A stretch of 64,000 nt of DNA from Candidatus Rifleibacteriota bacterium (lineage in GTDB: Bacteria; Muiribacteriota; Ozemobacteria; Ozemobacterales; Ozemobacteraceae): assembly GCA_015233565.1 (NCBI GenBank), contig JADFXM010000020.1, forward strand, positions 1 through 64,000, written 5' to 3'. Numbering within the stretch: the stretch's first letter is position 1; each line of letters begins with the position of its first letter. Below the pieces are notes generated by a model. That model searched no databases, was not told the DNA's origin, and worked only from the letters and a program-made list of their open reading frames with translations. A program made the translations under genes and the position numbers. Positions 36,503-43,685 of this stretch are shown here, piece after piece.

Positions 36503-37158
36503 TTTGGAACCCCCGATGTGAAGGATGCATTAAGGGGAGTTCCATAATTTTCATCCCCCACCAAAGTTGATAACTCAAAGTTCTTTTCTCTTCGTTGGCC
36601 ATCCACGGATAATTCCACAAAATGAACGATAACCCTTATTCGTACTCTTCGCTTTTGGAGCTCGTAGTCAGGATCATGGGGGTTTGGATCAGGGTTCGGA
36701 TAAAATGAAAGTCGAGCTTCACGTGCATATTCAACACCTGGAGTATTCCATTGCCCATTCAATTCCAATGGAAGTTTTACTTCAAAAAACGGGCCTTCAA
36801 CAGAATCTGATGCCAAAGATTCAACCAATTTCCGCAGCTCATCAAAAGGGCGATTTTTTAATTCCTCAATTTTTTGGAGCCCAATATTAGCTGCTACGAC
36901 TTCATTTATACTTTTATATGTTACTTTCTCAGAGACACCAAATAGAAGAATAATAGGAAGCATCACAAGGGAAGCTATTGAAATAGCAACCAAAATTTCA
37001 ACCAAAGAAACACCTGAAGAAACTCTGGATTTTTTTGAAATCGGTAATAAATTTCCGGGAAAGTTTAACCGATAGTTATTTAGAATAAAATGAAATAGCG
37101 AGGTCGGGAAAATGAAATTTAACGGAAAAAACTTGGGATTGGTTGCTGTATCATTCAT
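36499..37158 (-). CDS. Minor pseudopilin, GspI/PilV-like, with unusually long leader
   Basis: The mature part is a pseudopilin: SSG then VSLVEILVAISIASLVMLPI (cleavage after Gly, Glu at position 5), followed by a helix and a charged C-terminal domain ending near ASFTSGVPK. With ATG at 37156-37158 the leader is about 49 residues, far above the usual 6-30. It also lies inside the opposite-strand gene beginning at 37112. An upstream TTG (37173) is possible. No ATG, GTG or TTG lies closer to the cleavage site in frame, so a rare start codon or a true long leader must be assumed. It overlaps the following pseudopilin gene by four bases. Confidence 0.65.
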   Translation of the reverse strand: MNDTATNPKFFPLNFIFPTSLFHFILNNYRLNFPGNLLPISKKSRVSSGVSLVEILVAISIASLVMLPIILLFGVSEKVTYKSINEVVAANIGLQKIEELKNRPFDELRKLVESLASDSVEGPFFEVKLPLELNGQWNTPGVEYAREARLSFYPNPDPNPHDPDYELQKRRVRIRVIVHFVELSVDGQRREKNFELSTLVGDENYGTPLNASFTSGVPK

Positions 37159-37585
37159 AGCGCTGTCTTTCAATAGTCACTTCGCACAAGCAGCAAAAAA
37201 AACATCGGAAATTTTGCAACCCTCGAAGGTTTATGCCTTCAAAAGAGAGGGGCAGAAAATCACTCCGCTCCCCGATGTAAGAACCAGTCCGGTTAGCGTT
37301 AAAAAGACCCTCATCACCTTTGACCGGGAGAAAATTTACATTGGTGGATATATTGTAAATGCTTCTGAAGAGACCATCAATCATGTTAGAATATTTCCTA
37401 CTTTCTTGAATCAACCCAAGGATACTGAAAAACTTTCTGAAAAATTAAACCATGATGAATTGGAAATAAGAGGGAAAGAGTTGCGACGTTTTGTAATCGT
37501 TAGACCAATAGCAGAAGTTAAATCACTTCTTGAAAATAATATTCCAATTGTTGAAAATTGCATACTCAATTGCCGCCTGATGTAG
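37112..37585 (+). CDS. Exported protein of unknown function
   Basis: This 157-residue protein starts with a Sec signal (MKFNGKNLGLVAVSFIALSF, probably cut after FAQA). The mature domain shows a beta-strand pattern (KTLITFDREKIYIGGYIVN, then LRRFVIVRP) that suggests an Ig-like periplasmic fold. No family is recognised. ATG 37112 has AGGT seven bases upstream. It overlaps the divergent pseudopilin gene at its start and the convergent gene at its end (37566-37585), an unusually tight arrangement on opposite strands. It may be a companion of the pilus components around it, but that is positional inference only. Confidence 0.55.
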   Translation: MKFNGKNLGLVAVSFIALSFNSHFAQAAKKTSEILQPSKVYAFKREGQKITPLPDVRTSPVSVKKTLITFDREKIYIGGYIVNASEETINHVRIFPTFLNQPKDTEKLSEKLNHDELEIRGKELRRFVIVRPIAEVKSLLENNIPIVENCILNCRLM

Positions 37586-38312
37586 TTGAAGACTTCTCAA
37601 ATTCGGAAATAGCTTGCAAATGTTGGGGCCCCTGTTCTTCAGGGGCTCTTTCTTTAAGCAGTTTAAACATTGTCAAATAGACATCTCGTGATTTTTCCTT
37701 CATTTGCTTTTTTGCATATGCATCGCCTAGCATCTGACAGGCATATATCAACATTTCAACCTTTTCATTACTTATGCCTTCTTGGTTTGACTCGCGTTGA
37801 ACCAAACTCTCAAGCTTCATTATTCCAAGACTTTCTGAGTCTTCCATGGATTCAACGGCTTCTTTAAGCTCTAAACCTGACCCTTTAGAACGTTGTTCAA
37901 CTCTCAAAGCATTTTCACGAAATCGCTCATCATTTTGATGCCTGATTGATTCAATCTTTTGAAGGGCGAAAATTCGCCTTTGATCTCGATAATTCTCCGG
38001 TGCGGCTCCGGTAAAGGCTTTTCGGCTTGCAGTTGCAATTCCAAGTGCATCAAGCTCTTCATTGCTCATGTCTATTGGCGGTTTTTTAGCGAACAATCCC
38101 TTTTTCAGGAATCCAAAAAAACCATCACTTTCTCCACCAGTCGGTTTATCGCTAATTACTGGCGCTGCAATAAAAAAATGATAAAAAAATATTCCAACCA
38201 GAACAAGGATCCCAATTCCAGACCCAATAATATAGGGACTACGCCACCAGGATGCTATCTCCTCTTTTGGCTGCTCTTTTTTTCGCCTTTTAATTATCCA
38301 GCTATTGTTCAT
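37566..38312 (-). CDS. Membrane-anchored helical (TPR-like) protein, unknown
   Basis: This 248-residue protein has a basic N terminus, one transmembrane segment (about 27-49, IIGSGIGILVLVGIFFYHFFI) and a long helical part. That part contains a likely coiled coil (EKIESIRHQN region, ALRVEQRSK) and C-terminal helices that resemble TPR units (MLIYACQMLGDAYAKKQMKE, RDVYLTMFKLLKERAP). No enzyme motif is visible. It overlaps the convergent exported-protein gene by 20 bases. By position it may belong with the pseudopilin genes just beyond, perhaps as an inner-membrane assembly factor. Confidence 0.6.
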   Translation of the reverse strand: MNNSWIIKRRKKEQPKEEIASWWRSPYIIGSGIGILVLVGIFFYHFFIAAPVISDKPTGGESDGFFGFLKKGLFAKKPPIDMSNEELDALGIATASRKAFTGAAPENYRDQRRIFALQKIESIRHQNDERFRENALRVEQRSKGSGLELKEAVESMEDSESLGIMKLESLVQRESNQEGISNEKVEMLIYACQMLGDAYAKKQMKEKSRDVYLTMFKLLKERAPEEQGPQHLQAISEFEKSSTTSGGN

Positions 38313-38552
38313 TTCAATTTTATTCCTTTGGACGGTTGGATATAATATAACAAACTCCGAAAAGCGTCCAGTGTGTTTCTGTTATTTTCCCGCGCAAAAG
38401 CATTAAAGCTGCATAAACAATCATGAATTCAGCAAAACTTAAAGAAAAATCTAACTGTGTTTTAACTCTCCGTACCTTGCTTAAAAAGAAGAGAATAATA
38501 GATTTAGTGAGTCTGCAATGGATTACTCAAACTGCATTGGCAAAGAAATCTA
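38313..38552. other. Intergenic spacer
   Basis: This 240-base gap, between two minus-strand genes, is AT-rich and shows no gene, repeat or clear terminator. It should contain the promoter of the gene starting at 38312, but I could not place it with confidence. Confidence 0.3.
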
Positions 38553-39176
38553 TTACCGTAGTTCAACATCCAAAAGAGGATATTTTGCTTTATCTTTAAG
38601 TTCGAAGTGCCACCACTCGCTTGGAAGAACCATAAATCCTTGTTTTTTCATTTCTTCCTGCAGGATGCTCCTGTTTTTTTTCTGTTCCTCTGTCAATTGC
38701 TTGTAATCAACAGCTGCTTTTTCAGTAAAATCATCGAATGGTGTTCCCATGTCGAGTTCTTGGTTTGAGTTGTCTACTAGTGTAACATCTACAGCTATTC
38801 CACGGTTGTGATTTGATCCAACAGCCGGATCTGCAACAAATTTGGGGTCATGAATAATTTCCCACATTTTCTTTTGCACTGAGAGAGGCCTGTATCCATC
38901 AAAAACTTTTATCTTCAACCCACGTTCAGATTTTAATTCCAGGTTTGCTTTGACCAAAGCCCGGGCGGCCGGCTCCCGCAGCATTACTTTTCCACTTGGA
39001 TAAAGAATTTTTCCAGTAAAATTATTTGTAGTTGCGTATTTCACATCGAGAACAATTGAAGGATCGAGCTTAGTTAACTCTACCAGATCGGATTGAGTGG
39101 CCACCTGAGCAAAAGTCGGCTCGAAAAGAAATAAGGTAAAAAAAACAATGGAAATTATTGAAAAGATTCGTTTCAC
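38553..39176 (-). CDS. Exported D-alanyl-D-alanine dipeptidase, VanX/DdpX family
   Basis: This protein of about 207 residues has a Sec signal (about 1-23) and the zinc peptidase signature of the VanX family: SNHNRGIAVD (His123, Asp130), SEWWHFE (Glu187 catalytic, His190) and Arg96 in GYRPL. The numbering is from the GTG at 39176, chosen because GAGGAG lies nine bases upstream. A TTG at 39185 is in frame but sits directly on that ribosome site. The enzyme hydrolyses D-Ala-D-Ala or wall dipeptides in the periplasm. With no vanH/vanA neighbours it is more likely a peptidoglycan recycling enzyme (as DdpX) than a glycopeptide resistance gene. Confidence 0.85.
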   Translation of the reverse strand: MKRIFSIISIVFFTLFLFEPTFAQVATQSDLVELTKLDPSIVLDVKYATTNNFTGKILYPSGKVMLREPAARALVKANLELKSERGLKIKVFDGYRPLSVQKKMWEIIHDPKFVADPAVGSNHNRGIAVDVTLVDNSNQELDMGTPFDDFTEKAAVDYKQLTEEQKKNRSILQEEMKKQGFMVLPSEWWHFELKDKAKYPLLDVELR

Positions 39177-39271
39177 TTTATTCAACTCCTCAAAATTTAC
39201 CTGATCTACCGATTATATCATATCCCTCGAAAGGCGGTCAGATAAACGAAAACCCTTTCCCGGGAAAAAAA

Positions 39272-39302
39272 TTGTAACTTGTGAAATAGATTATAGTAAT
39301 AT
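39272..39302 (+). promoter_or_regulatory. Putative sigma70-type promoter of the first LysM gene
   Basis: TTGTAA at 39272-39277 and TAGTAA at 39294-39299 are 16 bases apart. A TAATAT at 39297 is an alternative -10. The same arrangement and surrounding bases recur upstream of the paralogous gene at 41376, which makes the call stronger than either site alone. Confidence 0.5.
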
Positions 39303-39333
39303 TTAATAAACAACATAAAGGGGAAACGACATT

Positions 39334-40071
39334 ATGAAAATTATTAGACTAATTATCATTCTGTTAATTTTGGCGTTATTCGGAATTGGAAATCACTGTT
39401 CTGCAATAGAAATGGAAAACGTTTTGGAAGATCATGATCCCCTGTCAAATACTGGGACAGGGCCATCCTCATCATATACCGTAAAATCCGGTGATACACT
39501 TTGGGATATTGCACAGAAATTATTGGGAGATGGAAACCGGTATTTGGAATTGATTCGAGCAAACGAAGGCAAATACCCCAGTTTGGCAAATCATCCGAAT
39601 TTGATTTCTGCTGGTTGGCAACTTGAAATCCCCGGCGGCAATGAAACCAGCCCTTCCGGAAATTCCGCAACTCCGACACTCAGCTCATCAAACGTACCTG
39701 CTCCACGCCAAGGCGCTTCAGGTGGAAAGGCTTTACTCGGTTGGTTGGAACAAGCCGGGCTTTCAGGGACAAAACTTCGAACTGCCTGGGCAATTGGAAT
39801 GGCAGAATCCCGAGGGATACCCAGCAAACACAACACGAACTCTCGTACAAAAGACAATTCTTATGGCTTGTTTCAAATTAATATGTATGGTAGATTGGGG
39901 CCGTCCCGTTTGAGGCAATATGGCCTGAAATCTAATGAAGATCTTTTCGACCCAATGGTGAATATTCGCATAATGCTCAAAATGAGCAACAATGGCACAA
40001 GTTGGCGTGCCTGGGGCGCCTATACGAACGGCTCCTATAAAAGTTTTCTCAACCAATTTCCTCCCAGATAG
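39334..40071 (+). CDS. LysM and lysozyme-like (SLT) peptidoglycan hydrolase, copy 1
   Basis: This 245-residue protein has a Sec signal (MKIIRLIIILLILALF, cut near SAIE) and one LysM domain (about 48-100, SYTVKSGDTLWDIAQKLLG). LysM binds N-acetylglucosamine chains. A linker follows, then a lysozyme-like domain (about 130-245) with a Glu in AIGMAESRGIPSKHN and SYGLFQINM, the pattern of lytic transglycosylases. It presumably cuts peptidoglycan in the periplasm. ATG 39334 is preceded by AAGGGG. A close paralogue is at 41376, and between them lies the DUF3298 protein. The sequence resemblance extends into the promoter and leader, which suggests a local duplication. Confidence 0.85.
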   Translation: MKIIRLIIILLILALFGIGNHCSAIEMENVLEDHDPLSNTGTGPSSSYTVKSGDTLWDIAQKLLGDGNRYLELIRANEGKYPSLANHPNLISAGWQLEIPGGNETSPSGNSATPTLSSSNVPAPRQGASGGKALLGWLEQAGLSGTKLRTAWAIGMAESRGIPSKHNTNSRTKDNSYGLFQINMYGRLGPSRLRQYGLKSNEDLFDPMVNIRIMLKMSNNGTSWRAWGAYTNGSYKSFLNQFPPR

Positions 40072-40124
40072 GGACATTTTTGAACAAATTTATGAAAAAA
40101 ATTTGACTATATCGGAGAAAAAAA

Positions 40125-40967
40125 ATGAAAAATGCAATAAAAATCTTGTTTGCAGTATTCCTACTTGTTACTTTTGGAACTGCTTTTGCAGGCCCAACTT
40201 CGGGAGATAACTCAGGAACAACTACAATAAAAATCACCAACGACGTTTCCGCTGTTATGAAGCATATTGTCAAATCTCCTACTCCCCCGAAAACAGCAAA
40301 TAAAGATGTAATTGGCGCAGAAATTGATTTCCGTTTTCCTGAATTTTCATCTTCAGTTGCCTCTAACCCAGCTGTTGCAGCTATCAACAAAGCAATTCAA
40401 AGTAGGCTGTTAACACTATTGGAAGATAAGACACCCACAACCGTCGAACAACTCATGGAAAGTTTTTTCAAAGGGTATGAACAATCCCTGAAAGATGAGC
40501 CTGAAATGCCGGGAGGCTGGTCACTCAAGTTTGAGGCAAACATTAAACACTCTGACGAAGATCTTCTCTGCCTCGAAATCTTCGATTCCATTTTCACCGG
40601 TGGAGCCCATCCATCTTCGAACATAGCTTATCTTGTATTTTCCATTAAGACCGGTGAGCAAATACCACTCTCCGAATTCATTCCCGACAACCAAATGCCC
40701 GAGCTAACAAAGATTGCTGAAAAATACTTTCGCCAGGTTCGCAATTTAAAACCCCAGGAAACCTATGAACAAGTTGGTTTTCAGTTTGATCAAAATCGCT
40801 TCACCCTCAACCGAAATTTCCTGGTTTCGAAAGATGGTTTGGCATTTTGCTTTAACCAATATGAAATCGGGGCATATGCTCTTGGCCTCACAGAATTGGT
40901 TCTTCCATGGGCCGATCTCAAAACCATTGCCAATTCCAATGGCCTGTGTGGACGGTTTCTTAAATAA
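40125..40967 (+). CDS. Exported DUF3298/PdaC-like protein
   Basis: This 280-residue protein has a Sec signal (MKNAIKILFAVFLLVTFGTAFA). It then shows a two-part domain that matches the DUF4163-DUF3298 pair known from peptidoglycan deacetylase PdaC and anti-sigma factor RsiV: VIGAEIDFRFPEF, DSIFTGGAHPSSN, and near the end YEIGAYALGLTELVLPW. No deacetylase catalytic domain is present, so it likely binds glycan or lysozyme-like ligands. It lies between two LysM-lysozyme genes and may be an inhibitor, ligand or sensor of them, by analogy with lysozyme binding by RsiV. GGAG precedes the ATG. Confidence 0.8.
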   Translation: MKNAIKILFAVFLLVTFGTAFAGPTSGDNSGTTTIKITNDVSAVMKHIVKSPTPPKTANKDVIGAEIDFRFPEFSSSVASNPAVAAINKAIQSRLLTLLEDKTPTTVEQLMESFFKGYEQSLKDEPEMPGGWSLKFEANIKHSDEDLLCLEIFDSIFTGGAHPSSNIAYLVFSIKTGEQIPLSEFIPDNQMPELTKIAEKYFRQVRNLKPQETYEQVGFQFDQNRFTLNRNFLVSKDGLAFCFNQYEIGAYALGLTELVLPWADLKTIANSNGLCGRFLK

Positions 40968-41062
40968 TAACGTAAGAGAAACAATTCCCAATTTGAAAAC
41001 GAAGTATTTGAAACTTTCTTGAATGAAAGATTTGCAATCGTAAGATACGCATTTATTTATAA

Positions 41063-41090
41063 CGGCGGTGAGCTTTCCTGCTCACCGCCG
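41063..41090 (+). terminator. Strong GC-rich hairpin downstream of the DUF3298 gene
   Basis: CGGCGGTGAGC (41063-41073) and GCTCACCGCCG (41080-41090) form a perfect 11-bp stem with a six-base loop. No T-run follows (CTTGGTTTCCC), so it is not a standard intrinsic terminator. It may stop or stabilise the upstream transcript. Confidence 0.55.
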
Positions 41091-41315
41091 CTTGGTTTCC
41101 CACTGAACGTACACTTTCCAAAGATTAAAGACTGCCTATCAAATGAAATACTGGAAGCTTTGAAATGAAAAACATTCATTCCGAATTTTTTAATAAATCT
41201 GCTTTGAAAGACCATAATGGGATATCTAAAAAAAAGAATTCAAATGTGTGAAACGGTTTTCGGAAGCTAATTTTCAAAAATAGGAAGCAGTCCACAAATG
41301 AAGTCCGAAAAAAAA

Positions 41316-41346
41316 TTGTAACTTGAGGAGTTGGTTGTAGTAATAT
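41316..41346 (+). promoter_or_regulatory. Putative promoter of the second LysM gene
   Basis: TTGTAA (41316-41321) and TAGTAA (41338-41343) are 16 bases apart, the same spacing as upstream of the gene at 39334. The leader continues with the same bases (TATTTTATAAACGACAAAGGGG) in slightly changed form. The shared sequence shows that the control region was duplicated with the gene. Confidence 0.5.
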
Positions 41347-41375
41347 TTTATAAACGACAAAGGGGAATAAACATT

Positions 41376-42143
41376 ATGAAAATTACGAGATTGATTATTT
41401 TCATGGTAGCACTGGGATTATTCTGTGGCGTGAGAACCTCTTCAGGTGTGGAAATGGATACTACTTTGGCAAACCATGACCCCGGAATCGCTCCCGCATC
41501 AGCAGCATCAAGCCCTCCAGCCCCATCGGCCACCCCTGCATCTTCATCTGGTTCAAACGTGTATACCGTTAGAACCGGAGATACTCTTGCCGAGATCGCC
41601 AAAAGATTCTTGGGAGACTCCAGTAAATACACTGAAATAGTTGAAGCCAACAAAAACAAATATAGCAGTTTAGCCAAGAATCCAAATTTGATTTATCCAG
41701 GATGGGAATTGACCATTCCCGGTGTTAACAACATTCCATCTGCAGCCGATATGCCAATACCAACAGTGGGAGCTCCTGCGGCTGGGGCCAAAGGTGAAAG
41801 GGCTCTCTTAGGATGGCTGCAACAAGCCGGACTTTCCGGGGAAAATCTGCGAACCGCCTGGGCAATTGGAATGGCAGAATCGGCTGGGAACCCCAGCGCC
41901 CACAATGGGAACAGCAGAACCGGTGACAATTCCTACGGCTTGTTTCAAATAAATATGCTCGGCAGTATGGGGCCTTCCCGTTTAAAACAATATGGCCTGA
42001 GTTCGAATAATGATCTTTTCGACCCTATGACCAATATTCGCGTCATGATAAAGATGAGCAATAATTGTACTAAGTGGAGCGATTGGAGCACTTACAAGAC
42101 CGGGGCCTACAAAAAATTCGTAAACCAATTTCCTCCCAAATAA
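41376..42143 (+). CDS. LysM and lysozyme-like peptidoglycan hydrolase, copy 2
   Basis: This 255-residue protein is a paralogue of the one at 39334. The ATG at 41376 (AGGGG upstream, signal MKITRLIIFMVALGLF) is preferred over an in-frame TTG at 41331. It has a Sec signal, an Ala/Pro-rich spacer, one LysM domain (VYTVRTGDTLAEIAKRFLG), and the lysozyme-like domain with AIGMAESAGNPSAHNGNSRT and SYGLFQINMLG. The two copies differ most in the spacer and the C terminus. Both probably act on peptidoglycan. Keeping both behind the same promoter suggests a dose effect or different timing. Confidence 0.85.
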   Translation: MKITRLIIFMVALGLFCGVRTSSGVEMDTTLANHDPGIAPASAASSPPAPSATPASSSGSNVYTVRTGDTLAEIAKRFLGDSSKYTEIVEANKNKYSSLAKNPNLIYPGWELTIPGVNNIPSAADMPIPTVGAPAAGAKGERALLGWLQQAGLSGENLRTAWAIGMAESAGNPSAHNGNSRTGDNSYGLFQINMLGSMGPSRLKQYGLSSNNDLFDPMTNIRVMIKMSNNCTKWSDWSTYKTGAYKKFVNQFPPK

Positions 42144-42287
42144 TAGTGGCTGTGAACCACTTTCCGCCAAAAGTTAGTAACCCCGGAAGGCAAAAAAACA
42201 AAATTCAGAATTCCTGGTATCGATAGTTTGCATTTTCTCGGAAAAGGGCTTCATAAGGTAGTTTTCTGATTTTGGGATATTTTTCGG

Positions 42288-43052
42288 TTGGATTTTATCC
42301 TGAGACCAACTTCCATGAAAATAAATCAGAAGATTTCTTTCAAAGCAAGTTGGCAATTCATCAATCGAAAAAATGGTATCAAATTTAAATCCCCAAGATT
42401 GGGATGTCTGAAATTAGATAAAATTGCGATAGCAGTGTTCCTTTCCGGAAAAAGGCTTTTGACAACCAAGAGTTATCATGATCTTTTCCGCTCAGAATCA
42501 GCCCCGGGAACAGAAGGTGTAGGAGTCCGAGATATCACTATTCTCTTCACTGACCTTAAAGGATCTACCGCCATGTATGATCGCATCGGGGATTTACGGG
42601 CATTTTCACTGGTACGAACCCACTTCGCGCATCTTGAAAAGGCCATTAATCACTTCGAGGGTGTCCAGGTCAAAACAATCGGGGATGCTATAATGGCAGC
42701 ATTTTCGCAACCTGAAAATGCCCTGAAAGCCGCTGTTGAAATGATTGAAGCAATTCGGAAATTTAACGAAACGCTGGTGAAACCAGAAGAAATTCGCTTG
42801 AAGATCGGTATCCACAGAGGCAACTCCATCGTGGTGTCTCAAAACGACCGACTGGACTATTTTGGCCAAACCGTAAATGTTGCAGCAAGAGTACAAGGAC
42901 TAGCCGATGCCGATGAAATCTATCTAAGCGAAGAAGTCTATCGATCTAAAGAAGTCCAGGAACAATTGCAATCTTTTCACGTCAATCCCGAAAATGCCAA
43001 ACTCAAGGGAGTCCAGGAAGAGTGGAAAGTTTTTCGATTCAAACCGTGTTAG
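42288..43052 (+). CDS. Class III adenylyl cyclase domain, apparently 5'-truncated
   Basis: The C-terminal 190 residues form a class III cyclase domain (FTDLKGSTAMYDRIGDL, VKTIGDAIMAAF, GQTVNVAARV) of the kind usually found at the end of a longer protein, after a DUF5939-like domain. That N-terminal domain is reduced to a short piece here (TTKSYHDLFRSESAPG). The frame begins with a weak TTG at 42288 or ATG at 42315, neither with a ribosome site. This suggests a 5' deletion and perhaps an inactive gene. The metal-binding Asp residues and a Lys at the base-recognition position are kept. An intact upstream part is not visible in 42144-42287. Confidence 0.55.
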   Translation: MDFILRPTSMKINQKISFKASWQFINRKNGIKFKSPRLGCLKLDKIAIAVFLSGKRLLTTKSYHDLFRSESAPGTEGVGVRDITILFTDLKGSTAMYDRIGDLRAFSLVRTHFAHLEKAINHFEGVQVKTIGDAIMAAFSQPENALKAAVEMIEAIRKFNETLVKPEEIRLKIGIHRGNSIVVSQNDRLDYFGQTVNVAARVQGLADADEIYLSEEVYRSKEVQEQLQSFHVNPENAKLKGVQEEWKVFRFKPC

Positions 43053-43685
43053 AAGCTGTAAAAAAACAAGACTGATTCTGATCTAAGTAGCCTAGGTTTC
43101 ACTTTCTCATCGCTTTTTTTGGTGGGCAAAAAAACTGCAACATAAGTGGTATTCGATTTTTCGCATTGCGCTGATACCTTTTTGTTTAAAAAAGCCCACC
43201 CTAAAAAACTGACACTATCTCCTCTTGCTAATTTAGAACGGTCTTATTGATTGTCACCAAACGCCAAGCCCTTTTGCCTAGACTTTATTTCCCAACCTGC
43301 TTTCACAATTAATAACAATTATTATTAATCCGTAGGTATGCTTTAATCCTCCAAAAAAAGATTTTCCATAAAATCATTGGAAAGCGTTGAACGTTTTTCT
43401 GAATATTCAATTTTTTTCGGATAAGGTTGCTTCATCGCCTTTGGCTCCCACGTTGTCGGAAAATTTCTTCAGCAGCCAAGAAGATTGAAACCCACGAACT
43501 GATTATGAATTGTATAAAACCGAAGAGACTGATTTACCCAAGTTTTTTCTGGAATGGAACCATTAAAAAAAAAAATTTTCCTTTGAAATCCTTATTTGGT
43601 ATTATATTAGGGGTGTTAAATCATCATATTTATTTTAAGCGAATTGCTATAAACTGAAAAAAAGAGGAAATTCCTGGAGAACAGC
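43053..43685. other. Long intergenic region before iorA
   Basis: This 630-base AT-rich gap shows no gene I can support. A plus-strand frame at 43427-43657 has no family resemblance and atypical composition. Expected content is the 3' end of the cyclase transcript and the promoter of iorAB, but I found no clear -35/-10 pair. Confidence 0.35.

Noticed and set aside
38553..39176. Glycopeptide resistance cluster (vanX)
   Set aside because: No vanH, vanA, vanR or vanS neighbours are present, so a recycling dipeptidase is more likely.
41063..41090. Considered as a full intrinsic terminator
   Set aside because: The stem is excellent, but no T-run follows on either strand, so only a hairpin with possible terminator activity is claimed.
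43427..43657. Plus-strand 76-codon frame upstream of iorA
   Set aside because: Composition and residue use look non-coding, and there is no ribosome site or homology signal.
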